Assembly: GCA_022496185.1 (NCBI GenBank)
Contig: WTXG01000014.1
Span: forward strand, 1-64,000
Source of the DNA: Multifurca ochricompacta
Lineage: Eukaryota > Basidiomycota > Agaricomycetes > Russulales > Russulaceae
Direction: 5' to 3'
DNA: 64,000 nt
Shown: one piece after another, positions 46,640 to 58,355 of the stretch
Position numbering within the stretch: the stretch's first letter is position 1
Layout: each line of letters starts with the position of its first letter
Position numbers and translations under genes: made by a program
The notes under the pieces: model-generated
Told to the model about the DNA's origin: nothing
The model's database searches: none
The model's input: only the letters and a program-made list of their open reading frames with translations

Positions 46640-47376
46640 TGCGTCCCAGGGCACATGCATCCACCTCAATTTGAGCGCTTGCACAGCTTTGTAATAAATC
46701 TCGGCTTAGAAGCGATTACCCAGAAGAGCGAACTGGTGTCGGCGTGAGAGTGTGGTGTGGGAGCATGTGGGTGTGGAAGCATGTGGGCGAGTTCACGGAT
46801 CGAAAATATGCACTACGTGCCTTGCTCCGAAGACAATGACTCTCTTTCTGGGGCGGGGAGCCGAGATAATATAATAAGTGGTGTATGATCGCGAGTTCGT
46901 GTGAGTTCGTTGAGGAGAGAGGTTCCGCGAGAGTGAGAGAGAGAAAAGAGAGAGGTGTTCGATGCTGATGATGACCGATAGATGCCGAAAACGTCGATAG
47001 TGCTGATGCGTCGACAATGCTAGATGCGTCAAATGTGCCGATGTGTCGAATACGTCGAGACTTTGGTGGTTCGCTGCTGCTGGTTCTGTTTGACCTTATG
47101 CTTGTCGTACTTTTTCAATATCCGTACCCTTATTGAAGGGTACGGGTTACCTGCAGGTTGGCATGTGTAGGCCACTTCCCGGTAAACCCCCGCCTCTCGC
47201 CTCTAGTGTATATCTTCAAACAACCGCCAAATTCATGATCTTATTCCAAGCATATCCACATTAACGCTCAATTATCAATCATTGAGAATCTTCCACGGCT
47301 TTCTTTCCCAGACACTGTACAAAGATAAAGCGATTTCATGTGGTATTTAGGGCGGAGGAGAAATCAAACCATATGG
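46640..47376. repeat. Inverted repeat arm 2 (partner 34873-35490)
   Basis: This is the longer arm. Its outer blocks match arm 1 in reverse complement. Its centre contains degenerate copies of a GATGCGTCGA-like short repeat (about 46955-47060) and a perfect hairpin at 47122-47145. It abuts the 5' end of DUF6535 copy E. No terminal motif or target-site duplication that would name a transposon class was evident. Confidence 0.75.
47122..47145. repeat. Perfect 10-bp hairpin
   Basis: CCGTACCCTT and AAGGGTACGG are exact inverted repeats around an ATTG loop. It lies inside inverted-repeat arm 2, in a part not conserved in arm 1. Confidence 0.8.
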
Positions 47377-47695
47377 AGTCAGGCTGACATGTAGAAGAGA
47401 AAACAGTAAAGGTGAAGGAGGGTGGGCAATACTTAAAAGGTCCAGCTTGTCAATGCACGGATTTTTGCTCACTGTAGAGATACCCATACCGCTTGCTGGC
47501 GACGGAAGCAAGCGACGAAGCGTAGCCATAAGCCATAGATGGACTAGTACAAGCACCAAACAAAACATGCATGAATGTACATACATACAACAAGAACTCC
47601 TCAAACATACACAATCGCTTTAGGACATCAATTAATTATATCAGACAGGCCCAAATAAATTGCTGCAGTCATTCCCAGTGAATTAAAGATGAAGT
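47377..47695. other. Intergenic 3' of F-box protein 1
   Basis: Nothing gene-like is visible apart from short AT-rich stretches and a CATACATACA run at about 47577-47590. Confidence 0.45.
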
Positions 47696-49672
47696 CTAGG
47701 CCAAAGATTCAGTCTCTAATATGGCATTCCAGTCAGGATCAAGTATGTGAAGCAGTCTTCGCAATACCTCTAAACCATCTGGCTCGTCCCATTCACACTC
47801 CCCGAGCGAAAGCTCGGGAAGCACAAACCCCCTGGACCTTCCGTGCAATAGAAATATTAGCAGGCTCTCCGTCACATCCTCCACAAAGTCGATGTCCGCC
47901 GATTTCCACCGGGGCTCTGTCAAGAGGGCCAGTACATTCTCCCTCATGTCCGAGAGATCCATTTCAGCAGGTCGTGCAAATGAATAATGGATCCAGTCCC
48001 ATAGGACTCTGGTGCTAAACGCACCACGTCTGATTGTCACCCGTTGCAAGTCGGGGAAGGAATTGCAATGTGCTGCATCTGCATCGTCTGTGAGGTCAGG
48101 TGAACTAACGGCAAACGCCGCGTACGAGGCGCTAACCAGTAGCTCCGCCGCGCCGTCTCCAAATTGTAACGTCTTGAGGCAGGAAAAGCCGGAGAACAGG
48201 CGACACCAGCAGCGGTGACAGATCGCAGGGCGACAGCAGCTGTCCGGTTCTGTCCCATACTCGACGAACAGCTCCTCGAGAGTCTGTCCGCACAGTGAGG
48301 CGCAAAAGTCTTGAAGGAGGTGGAAGGGAGAGCTAGAATAGGACGTGTGCACGCTGTACAAACAACTATTGTCGTTGCAGCCAATCTCGAGACTGAACGG
48401 GTTGTCCAGTGGGGGCCACAGCGACGGCGCGAGTCCCGGCTCCGTTTCTCCTGCCCAGATGCGGATTCTGGTGCTCGAGGGCTCCCTTCTGAAGTGGAGC
48501 CCATGCGGGGGACTGGGAGACAGTTTTGTCATGTCACCTATCGATGAACAAAGTCTCCCCCACAAATAGTCGTCGAACCCGTATTCGGAAAGGCTGAGCT
48601 TTAAATGTCTGCGAACGTTGACTGGCGCTACGAGGCAGTTAAGGAGAACGATCAGCAATTCAAGGGAGGTGTCTTCGAAGACGAATAGAGATAGATTTTT
48701 CAGGTACAGCGGCGCGGCAACCTCTTCCAGGTAGGAAAGCGACCGATATCGCTGGCAGGGCATCATCCTTAGAACCTTCAGTTGAGGCATCTGATGAAGC
48801 GTGGCAAACAGGCGTTTGGCACAGAAGCAGCATGATACAGTAAACTCTGAGATGGCCTCAAATATCCAAGGTGGAAAAGTGATATGTGAACTAGAGCGAA
48901 GGTGAAGGTGGCGTAATTGAGGTACACTGCCTCCAAGGAGAGACTCGGGAAGGGTGAAAGTGGTGTCTCTTCTCTCTTCTTCGTCTGCCGAGGCAAATTC
49001 GGTGCGTGGATAGGTGAATCCGTCCCAAGAGTTGAGACTGAGTGAAGCGAGAGGAATTGACTTATCAAGAGACGTCAAAGTTCGAATGACGTCTTCGGTC
49101 TTGCCTTCAAGGCGAAGATTCTCAATGCGTGATGTGTGGGAGAATATTTCCACCACCATCTCATCAGACAGAGTGGTAAAAGGCCTCGGAATGGGGCGTT
49201 TTCTCTTTCCAAGGCGGTACCTTCTGGGTGGCTTCTGGGAGGGAGGTCCAATGTTGATATTGATACATCTAGGAGTATACGAGGACCTGTGCAAAAATGC
49301 GGCTATCCACTTTGGTGACAGGTCCGGAGTGATGATACACCACAACTTCTTAAATTCTAATGCGATTGTTCTCCAACGTTTGCAGACGTACGTGATTGCA
49401 ACCCAACTTGGAGGATGTGCAGGTCTTTGGGTGACTTGGGTGACGAACTTGAGGTCTAGGACTGAATCTCTCGCACAAAGGATAAAAATGGAATGGAGAG
49501 TTTCCACAGGAAGAGAGCCAGCAGCATTGTGGAAATTTAAATTTAAAGACTTATTGGATCTATAAAGGTATGCCTTCACACTTGCATTGGAATTGGTGCC
49601 AAATACTTACGGAAGTACGCCCGGGCTACCGCTCCGATCCCTTTTCCATTTCGAAATGAAAGGGAACTTCAT
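47696..49672 (-). CDS. F-box/LRR-like protein 1
   Basis: Agaricomycete F-box proteins are predicted substrate adaptors of SCF ubiquitin ligases; no target is known here. Two exons (49672-49611 and 49559-47696, GTAAGT-TAG intron of 51 nt) give 641 codons. The product starts MKFPFISKWKRDRSGSPG. The F-box-like segment is GSLPVETLHSIFILCARD, then WVAITYVCKRWRTIALEFKK and LWCIITPDLSPKW, the standard order in these families. The rest is Leu-rich and irregular (QLRHLHLRSSSHITFPPWIF, LKTLQFGDGAAELLVSA, LPELSLGECEWDEPD), typical of degenerate LRRs. It has the same layout as F-box proteins 2-4 to the right but is clearly more diverged. Confidence 0.75.
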
Positions 49673-50036
49673 CGTTTCAGGCTGCAGGCTCCAAAGGCTT
49701 GAAAAAGCTGGTAGTGCGATTGGTATCGGGATGAGAGCGCTGAGGACCTTTATCAATCAACAAATGACTGCTGTGGTCGCATCACATCACATCAATACGT
49801 GTCTTGTGGAAAGAGTCGTGGGAACATTTACATTTATTAGAGATTACCGGTCCGGGCCCGTACCGCATTATTACTGCCAACTGCAACCTCGAGGGTCATG
49901 AACTACGCGACGAGGACGATTCGCAATTTGGTTTTACCAATCCCCTACCTAGTGAAGGGGGGTCCACATCTCAAGGATTTCACTCTGAGCCTCATCTGAG
50001 AGAGTATGAAAGTACTACTTTCTAGCATTCAAGTCT
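49673..50036. other. Region between F-box 1 and the metacaspase-like locus
   Basis: This is probably promoter for the divergent neighbours. Short plus-strand open frames here have no recognisable similarity. Confidence 0.35.
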
Positions 50037-52150
50037 AACTAGCTGGCATTAGGGTTCATTTTAGGCCACCCTCTTCTCCACCACCAGCAACTTACTGGCA
50101 ACCACAACCGCCACCCGTATTTCCTCAACCTTACGTATCTGCTGGAGCCACTGACCGGGTGAGCACCGATGGACCTAGCCCTTACACCTACGGCTGGCCT
50201 GCAACAGAGTCCCCACCACCACTACCAACGTACGCTCCTGTCCCTTCACCCCCTCACACATTGCATTACTATCTTACTGAAAAATAGTAGAATTGGTCAT
50301 TCTACACCCATAGCTTCCTCGTACCCTCTACCTGGGTCACTATCATTGTCTGATTATTCCTCCCTATATACGCCATTTAGGCCTGGTCCCTGGACTTCCC
50401 TATATGCACCACCACCACTACCACCACTACCACCACAACCACCACCGAACACCCTCCCCCAGCGTGGAGGTGTTCAAACGCGATCGTCCCTCGATCCCCC
50501 TACCTATTTTCCCTATTTACGCCTCCATCTTCGCCTAATTATCTGTCCGCCTTTCCGTCACCGCATTATCATCTCCCACAGTCACAAGTACGGCGCAACC
50601 CATCCAGCGGGAAGGGCTTCGACCGGCACCAAATGCTTATTCCACAGTCCTACTCTCGATGTAGCGGGAAGAAGAAGGCCCTCATCGTATGTTGATGATG
50701 ATTTGTAGTACTACATGCTAATCCTATGAATGTCCAAGATCGGAATTAATTACACCAACCACCCCGACCCAAGACTAAAGCTGCGTGGATGCGTTAATGA
50801 TGCGCACGCAATGGCACGATTTCTTCATGGTATCTTTGCCGCTTTTACTATAGAATTTTGTTCGTTTTAACATTTCACTTAGAAAACGAACGTTTCAAAG
50901 GGGCAGACATTCTCGTTCTTGTTGATAATCAGGCTGAGTCAGGCAAAACTCTCCCAACTAATCAGCCAACTCTCCCAACTAAATCAAACATCGTAAGCCT
51001 TGGCGTGTGAGATATTCTGACCCTCTCACGGATCCTTTCTAGTTAGAAGCAATGGCATGGTTGGTTCGAGATGCTCAACCAGACGACTCCTTGCTCCTAT
51101 ATTGTAAGTGGGATCACACCCGATCTAGGCATCAACTTATCTTTACACCCAGTTTCTGGGCATGCGAAGCAGATCAAAAACTCAGACGGAGATGATGTCG
51201 ATGGGTTTAATGAATGTTCGCTTGCCTTTCGTCTTCATTGGGTGTGCAAAATGCGCTGAGCATTTCAGGCATCTGCGCCATGGACTACCGCGACGGCGGA
51301 ACAAGGTTATTCCATCACCGAGAATCGTCAGGAATGATCTCGAATAAGGTAAGCTATCCCAGAGGGCCTACTTGTTGATTCCACCGATCTACCGATTCCC
51401 CAGGACATGGGTGATATCATGGTTGACCCACTGCCGCAAAGGTGTCGCCTGACAGCCATATTTGATGTGAGATAGGTCTCGTTTCGTTACCTAGACCACA
51501 CTTACGAGATGCGAGTAGTGCTCACCTTCGGGAAATCTCCTCGGTGCGACCCCCCTTTTCTGAGATGTATTGACGCTCACCGTCTTAAAGTTCTCCCTTT
51601 TGTCGTAAGTGGTTTTGGTTCCTGACTCCTCGCCGTAAAGCCTCGACGTTACTCATCCGAGTGTAGTATTCTGCGCGCGGGATACTCAAGGACGTCGGCT
51701 CCAGTCTCTCTAAAGCTAACAATGATAAGTACCGGGTCGGGGATCAGAAGGCAGTCAACAGCGATGTGGTGCGCACGCATGGCGTTTCCATAATTTAGAG
51801 TGTGTAGGCTGAATGATCTCTGCAGATTTTACTCGGTGTCTGCAAAGGAGCATATTCTTTTGTAGAGTGGAGTGGCGGCCTGCTAGGGGCAGTGAGTCTC
51901 ATTCGCTGCTACTATCACCTCAAGTGTCACTCATTTCACGGCAGGCTTTTATTGAGAGCATGGGTATATATCCTACACTCGTTCTTACTACGTCTCTTAT
52001 GAAACGCACTGAAAATACTTTCTCGTTAGGAAATCGTGTGACCTACAACGAGCTCATGCGGAACCTTCAGTGCGTGTGCGCAATGATTTCACCAGTATTT
52101 TTGACTAATGTGTTGTCACTAGGAATTATATGAAAATACATGGACATTCC
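50037..52150 (+). pseudogene. Metacaspase-like (peptidase C14) locus, catalytic Cys motif not found
   Basis: Fungal metacaspases are Arg/Lys-specific cysteine proteases with a proline-rich prodomain. A Pro/Tyr-rich stretch (50060-50600; PPPATYWQPQPPPVFPQPYV, in broken frames) precedes clean p20 exons: 50739-50829, 50883-50992, 51043-51103, 51153 onward, ending 51466. They read KKKALI-IGINYTNHPDPRLKLRGCVN, then GADILVLVDNQAESGKTLPT, LEAMAWLVRDAQPDDSLLLY, FSGHAKQIKNSDGDDVDGFN and DIMVDPLPQRCRLTAIFD. The His of the normal SGHGGQ motif is kept (SGHAKQ). After AIFD the expected DSCHSG exon is not recognisable. Later fragments (KDVGSSLSKANNDKYRV, MKRTENTFSLGNRVTYNELM) hint at decayed p10 sequence. 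Confidence 0.65.
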
Positions 52151-52556
52151 CAACGGCCTCAGGTGAGCTTGACATGACGCGAGTTGGCTGCTGCCATTGA
52201 TCGCATTTATCCATATCGACAGCTGTCCAGCACTCACGAAATTGTATGCATGCACACTGCGTTTCGGGACCTCAACCCGGCGGCAGCTAACCTTTTCTTG
52301 TTTCCAGGATATTCGCGTCGAGTTTATCATCTGATTTGTCCTCCTCCCTCCTCTGGCGTTACGTCAGGAGGACACCAATCATCGGATTTAATGGGGTGGA
52401 GGTCACAAGACCAAGGGATCACGCTGTCACGGACACGCACGAACTTTATTTAAACACCATTCGGCCAGCTCACTCCACCGAATGTAGAACTTAAAACTCT
52501 ATTGTCATTCCGGACGTATAATCACCAGATGGAAAATATATCTAGATACTTACTTA
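52151..52556. other. Convergent 3' region of metacaspase-like locus and DUF6535 copy F
   Basis: No gene seen. The last 60 bases are the 3' flank of copy F. Confidence 0.4.
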
Positions 52557-55127
52557 TCAAGCGAACTCGTCTGGATTGTGTGAGAGGTCGACGCCGGTCT
52601 GTGGCTGAGCTGCAGAGTGTTGGGAAAGTGCGTCCGCGTATAAGACAGGGCGCGGAGATGTCGTAGTCATATCAGGGTACGTCCATTCCGGTCTGTGTGG
52701 AGTGTTTGGAGGGTCCCCGGGAGTAGGAGTTTGGCCTTGAGCATCTTCAGGTAAGGCAAGGTTCGCGTCGTTGTTCATGTGCGGAGTAAGCAAGGGCGTG
52801 ACGTCAACCGGAGAGAACAGCTCCGATGCTGAAGGCACCCCACTGAACGGGATTACAGGAGATTCCTCGGGCGATTCCGGGTCTGTGGGGAACGCGCTGG
52901 GAAGAGCAGGATCAATGGGAGGTGGAGGTTGTGGACTAGGGACGACGTAAGGGAACATGTGGGGTGCTAACACACCATGCGGCATGAGGGGATCGTACGA
53001 AGAGGAAGCTACAGGGGGGGTGCGAGGGATCGGTGCCATCAATGGCGGGGTAAACTGTCCTTCTCCTGTTACACCAACTGCCCCTTCCCCAAGCGAGGGA
53101 TATCTAATCATGTGGTGAAGGCTAGTATCCCTGGGTCTGTACATAGGGTACGAAGATGCCCAATCGAGGATTGGATCGTGATCGCTAGTTGAGGTGGAAA
53201 ATGGTATCGTTGGGACATCTTGACCTTCGCGCAACGCGAGGAAAACCCTGCGAATATACTTGAGGGTCTGCACGGAGAACGATCTAGTACGTAGATCCTC
53301 GTCGTTCTGTGCTGCGCGAACGAGTTGGTTCCACAAGCCGTAGAACTCTTGTTGAAGCCCTGGAAGCGTCCGCTGAGCGTCGAATTCACACGCTAATTGT
53401 AAAGTTCTCGATGAGAGGAGATTCGTCGAGTAATCATACGGCTCGCCCAGCTCAGAATGGGAATCGATCATCCGCCGAACCATGGAAGTGAGGTTTGCAA
53501 GTAATGCACTGTCACCGTATCCAAGGTAATTCCGAAGAACAGACTCGGGTACGTCCAGTTGACCGAGAACAAGGCGGAACCAACTTTCATCATGTTCATG
53601 CACACTCGCAATGGTGGCAGCGACAACGCATTGTGAACCAAAGATGATGAGTGGGTCGCTAGTATGGCCCCACTTCTGTGCGGCAAGCCCGAATCTGGCG
53701 GATTTCAAAAACTCGTGCCACCGTCCAGAAAGGACATGCTCGATGATATCCCAAGGTTGGAGAAGGGCCGTCGCGTTCGCTGCCCTTATGCATACGGTGA
53801 TCCGTCGTTGCTTGACTTCCTCTGGGACTAGATTAGATAACAAGGTCCGGTCCACCCAACCAACCAAGGAGGCTGACAGTTGTTCAAGGTTCGGCTCGAT
53901 GAAATTTCTCCTGGGGTTTTGCACCGTCTTTGAGGAGCAAAAGTCAGGTACGCCTGCGAAGAACCGCTCCAATTCGTGATCTTCATCCAAAGTCTCGAAC
54001 GTCCACAATAAAGCGCGACAATCGATTCCTGGTAACAGCACCTGAGCAGTTTGTTCCGCGGTCTTGTCCATGCCATCCGAAAACTTCTGGTAATAGACTG
54101 TTTCCAATTCGCGAGAGGGGCTCGAGCCTCGATAGCCTAGGATGAGGTGGATGACCGCCCCAAAGAATCGGAATATTACGTATAATAAACCAGTAACAAT
54201 AAACCAGGCTGAGGAAGAAAGTGGTGCGTAGTACGGGCTGTCGTGCCGAACGATTGGCATGAAAGTGATGCACGCGTACATACACGCGCACGTCCCAACC
54301 CATGAAATAACAACGGTGAAGACGGTGTGATTAATATTGTATAAAAACAAAACGAGGCCCATGAAGAACAGGAAAAGAGCGACGTGCAAGAGCGTGGGCA
54401 AGGCCTCGACCGCCCAGGGAAGGTGTAGCTTGTTAATGCCTTCAGAAAAGAATGCACGAATCCGCGCCCGCTTGTGAAGGCTTCGCCGATGACGGGTGAC
54501 CTGGAGGTACCTACGCGCCCATCGTTGTAACAAAGTCGCGAGCAGAGCGCAAGTTAAGCTAACAGAAAAGCTTAGGAACCAAAGTGAGTTGACCCAAACA
54601 GCAGATGTTGGTGGAGAGAAAGGGGGTGGCGTGGACAGTGCAGAAGGGATGGAGGTCTGAGACCTGTTGACATCAGCCAGCACCTGATAAATGGTTTGAA
54701 GATAGAACGCTGAGGTGTCCTGCGAGTTTTGTTTGAGGTCTTGGATGGATACTCCGATGAATGTTGCAACTGCAGCTGAGAACAGACCCGTCTAGGTGTA
54801 TTGAGGGGTCACCATCGCGAAACCAGGGCGGCGAAAAGCGAACAACACGACTCACAAAGACAAGGATCCCGTCTGCGTCTGCCTTCCAGCTTTCTGCCAT
54901 CATTTTATCTTCTTCATCAGCCCTTTCCAAGTATATGGAAAACAAAGCGTCCGAGCCATCTACAAAGATGGAGTCCGTCTGTGCGGCCGCATTGGAGGCG
55001 GTCCGATGTTCATTTTGTAGGTGACGGTAGCCTCCTACGCGTAAATGCGATGATGGGTTATGAGGATTCAACCAGGTAATGACAAAGTACCTGCACTATT
55101 ACCCACGAAAGGTAGAGCTCGAGACAT
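52557..55127 (-). CDS. DUF6535 protein F, intact
   Basis: Exons 55127-55091, 55034-54856 and 54791-52557 give 816 codons without a break. Start MSRALPFVGNSAGGYRHLQ; exon 2 has FVDGSDALFSIYLERADEED and ends DADGILVF. The DUF6535 domain follows: LFSAAVATFIGVSIQDLKQ, WFLSFSVSLTCALLATLLQR, HKRARIRAFFSEGINKLHL and helices such as LHVALFLFFMGLVLFLYNI. C-terminal family blocks are present: LLWTFETLDEDHELERFFAG, SASLVGWVDRTLLSNLVPEE, VVAATIASVHEHDESWFRL, DSALLANLTSMVRRMID, LPGLQQEFYGLWNQ and SSYPMYRPRDT. A Pro-rich disordered tail of about 180 residues ends it. Relative to copy C it keeps the same intron phases but is strongly diverged. Function unknown. Confidence 0.85.
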
Positions 55128-55441
55128 TGAGTATTATATTTATGGAAAAAGTCGAGGAGTGAGGAAAACCCAAAGTTGGGGCAGCAACCAATCAGGACAC
55201 ATTTAGAGAAATGTGTGCGCATGGACGTTTTCACCAAGAAATCCGGAAAACGAGACGAGACGTAAATAACTAACTGGATGAACCGGGTTGATGCGATTTC
55301 TTTCGATTGGCGGTGCTAGTAATAGTACACATGTTCGATTGCTCATGCTCAAAAAAACGAGGATATAAACAGATCAATGTCCTCCACCCAAAGCCCTTCA
55401 AGATCAAGAAAGTTCGTAAACAACCATTTGTCTGTACTCCA
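55128..55441. other. Intergenic: DUF6535 F promoter and 3' end of F-box 2
   Basis: Nothing specific is visible. Confidence 0.4.
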
Positions 55442-57232
55442 CTATATGCCCACAAGAACCCAGTCGCTATCCTTCCGCACCTTGGCTACGGCGCAAAGCA
55501 GTTGAAGAACGTCATCCTCTATCTCACAATTTCGTAGATGAACCTCCCTTGGTTGTGCGGCTCGGCCACGAAGAAGTGCCATCAAACCAGGTCTAACGTC
55601 CAAGCTGGGCACTTCCACTTTCTTCCTCCCCTCGTCTTGCGCTTCGACTGGCCAATCTCTCGACTGCAGAGAAACCAGGGAGTCCGGTGACGGGTCCGAA
55701 GATGAAATGGCTACAGTCATAATTTCATCCAGATTGGACCCAGAAGCACACGCAATATCGGGCGTAGCCAATTTCGGGGCTGAAAGCCTCCCTTCGATGA
55801 CATACACCCTCTTCAGCGACTGGAGAATATAACCATCTTCGTCCTGAGGTGCACAAGCGGAGCGCAGCACCTCTGCCGTACCAGGATGCAACCAAAGCTC
55901 CTCCACAGCAGGCAATCGCCCTAAAAGCTGGTGCCAATATCCCTCAGGGACCACGACATGTGCAGGATCGCCTTCAACAATGACCCTCCTTACGTCCGCT
56001 GCCTTGAGCTCATCGCACAGTGTATGTAAACGATAGAACGGGCTGGTCAGTTCGATCGCGCGAACCCCATCAGGCGCTGGTGGGCTCCCATGCCACTCCA
56101 ACTCGAAGCAGAAACGCGCCATGTCGTCATAGAGACCGTCCGTCCACACGCAGAATCGCCCGCGCGTTGGACCGCCCGAGATGTGGATGTCCTGGAGTCC
56201 CCCGCGAGAGGCGTAGAGCGGGGGGAGTGCTTCGAACCAGCGTGCCCAGAAGCCCCATCCAGGCGCGGCTAGTGTGCGCACAACAAGTCTCTTCCGCGCT
56301 GTCTCGGGCATCCCGAGGTGCATCGCAAGCAGCACAAAATGCCGCGGGGAATCGGCGCGCACGACAAACACTTCTAATTTGTCCATCGAGATCGGCACGC
56401 CTGGTGGTACGTCGTCTTCGTTCCAAACGGTGTTGCAATTGAGCAAGGTGAAGTATTCAAGGATGGGCATTTCGCGCAGGGCGTCTAGAAGATCCAGGAG
56501 CAACACTCTACCGCCTGTTGTGAAGCTAGTCAATCCACGAAGGAGCCAGCTCGGCGCGCGAAGGGCGCGGTCCGCGGAGAACGTCAGACTGCGCACGGGT
56601 GCACTGAAGGCAAACACGGCTTCTGGTATGGAGAAGGGGGCTCCAAGGTCCCAGAGTGGGATGTTGATGGAAAGAGACTGAAGGGGTGACGGCGTGCGGA
56701 GAGTGGAGAGTATGCTTTGGATATTCTCTCGGGGACCATCGAGACGAAGAGTCTGTATACGCTGAGAGATAAATCGGAGGATAACCATGGCATTATATGT
56801 AGACATCCACACTTCACGATCGTCGATATCACGTCTGCCGACGCGAAGGTGAACATCCAGTGACAGAGGCTTGGAACGTTGTTGCATGATATCAGCCCAG
56901 AACACATTGAGATTTGATGTGATGATAGTCCAGAGAGGTGGGTAGTTGTGGGTGACGACGCGCCAAGAGCGACAGACTTGAGTGATGGGAAGCCATTCCG
57001 GGCAGAACTTGTGATAGGGAAGAGAGCCTTCGACACGCGGCTCAGTGCAGCATAGAAAAATGTGTTGAAGAACCTCAAGGGGAAGATCAGAGAAGCGAAA
57101 GGGGAAAAGGCTTAGGTTGTTAGTATCGACTAGCTGTGTAGGCTGCGCAATCCGATGCTTCAGCTTGCTGGGCTTCGGGAAGGGAAATCGCGCGGGAAGG
57201 GTGTGAGCTCTTGTAGAAGATCTTGTAACATA
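55442..57232 (-). CDS. F-box/LRR-like protein 2, start unresolved
   Basis: The main exon reads open from about 57232 to the stop at 55442. The F-box segment is SDLPLEVLQHIFLCCTEP, then WLPITQVCRSWRVVTHNY and PPLWTIITSNLNVFWADI. Leu-rich repeats follow: LHTLCDELKAADVRRVIVEG, RLPAVEELWLHPGTAEVLRS and ILQSLKRVYVIEGRL, with a C-terminal REVHLRNCEIEDDVLQLLCA. Shared words (VRSLTFSADRALRAPSWLLR, ISGGPTRGRFCVWTDG) show it is a paralogue of F-box 3 and 4. No ATG lies in frame upstream within this exon. A GTAAGT donor at about 57317 and a TGCAG acceptor at about 57261 suggest a 5' exon, but I could not fix its start. Predicted SCF adaptor; target unknown. Confidence 0.75.
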   Translation of the reverse strand, partial: YVTRSSTRAHTLPARFPFPKPSKLKHRIAQPTQLVDTNNLSLFPFRFSDLPLEVLQHIFLCCTEPRVEGSLPYHKFCPEWLPITQVCRSWRVVTHNYPPLWTIITSNLNVFWADIMQQRSKPLSLDVHLRVGRRDIDDREVWMSTYNAMVILRFISQRIQTLRLDGPRENIQSILSTLRTPSPLQSLSINIPLWDLGAPFSIPEAVFAFSAPVRSLTFSADRALRAPSWLLRGLTSFTTGGRVLLLDLLDALREMPILEYFTLLNCNTVWNEDDVPPGVPISMDKLEVFVVRADSPRHFVLLAMHLGMPETARKRLVVRTLAAPGWGFWARWFEALPPLYASRGGLQDIHISGGPTRGRFCVWTDGLYDDMARFCFELEWHGSPPAPDGVRAIELTSPFYRLHTLCDELKAADVRRVIVEGDPAHVVVPEGYWHQLLGRLPAVEELWLHPGTAEVLRSACAPQDEDGYILQSLKRVYVIEGRLSAPKLATPDIACASGSNLDEIMTVAISSSDPSPDSLVSLQSRDWPVEAQDEGRKKVEVPSLDVRPGLMALLRGRAAQPREVHLRNCEIEDDVLQLLCAVAKVRKDSDWVLVGI

Positions 57233-58355
57233 ATTACTAGGAAGTTGGCTGCATTGGAAATGAATGATTCGATTCTAATAGATTGTTGAGAGCTGGGAGC
57301 AAGGAAAGTTACTTACGTGCTCTCGCTCTCACTCCTTCGTTGAGAATCTACAGCAAGGACCTTTCTTGCCGCTCTCAACACCTTCTCCTCACGCTCTTTT
57401 CCACCATTTCCTCCCTTCAAGAAGCTTTGATGGAACAGAGTATCGATGTTTAGCAGAAAAGAGTAACAATGGGGGGAACTGGGAACCAGACTAGCAGTGC
57501 ATCAATGAATGTGGCTACGCGGCAACGCATGGACACTGGCGTAGATATAGAAAGACCGGTAACTATGATCAAAAGTTGGTAAAATTCATGTCATGGTCAA
57601 GAAAAAGGTAACGATGAGTGTCCATCGGCATCGGAGAGAACTGCACGCTACCATTCATTCAATCATTTAGTGACGAGACGAGATGATACGGGTATTCAAC
57701 TTCTTTAGGTAGAGTTGTAGCGAAATATTCAATCTCATAACTTATGCTTGTGCTTGTGCTATGTCGGTCCTCATGCCACTGGTACCCTAGACAACCGCAA
57801 ATGTAGATAGGACCCTAGTGTTAAGAACAAGAACCAGAAATCGTAGAACAGCCGGCGCGTTGCCCTGCGCCTATGCATGAGCGCAGTACCTCTGCAGCAA
57901 TCACCCAGCACCTCCTCCCCCCTCCGACTAATGCGTGTCGAATATCTCCCACCAGCACACAACAGTGGGGGAACGAGCCTATGCGCCGGCCATATCGAGG
58001 TCTAGATGATGAAATTCCACCATAACGCGTATGAGGACTCTGAGTCATTGACTAATATGTCCGGCAGGTAATTTTATCTGCAGGTAACTGGCCTCTCTCT
58101 GAAGGTGTGGTCGATAACATCTTCAGTGGCTATATCGTTAATCACGGGCACGGGGGAAAGATAGCAGCAGCCTTCGTATTCGTATCCTGAGTTGAGTTAC
58201 AGGTATAATGGGAGTACGGTGTACAATCCACACGCGTCTGATTAAAGAGGTTCTGAGCAGCGTCCGCACTCCCCTCAGAAGAACAAAAGGTTCAGATAAC
58301 AAGGGCGTGGCGTCAAATAATAATATTAATCATGACTGATAGGTAAATAAATAAT
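57233..58355. other. Intergenic between F-box 2 and F-box 3
   Basis: The left part probably contains the missing 5' exon of F-box 2 (an open stretch upstream of a GTAAGT donor near 57317). The remainder (57450-58355) has only short open frames with no similarity I recognise. Confidence 0.4.

Noticed and set aside
34873..47376. A long LTR or terminal-inverted-repeat transposon spanning 11 kb
   Set aside because: No transposase, reverse transcriptase or integrase reading lies between the arms, and I saw no consistent terminal motif or target-site duplication.
50169..50708. A 179-codon Pro/Ser-rich open frame on the plus strand
   Set aside because: It lies over the prodomain region of the metacaspase-like locus in a different frame from the p20 exons. 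Low-complexity CCA/CCT repeats keep frames open by chance.
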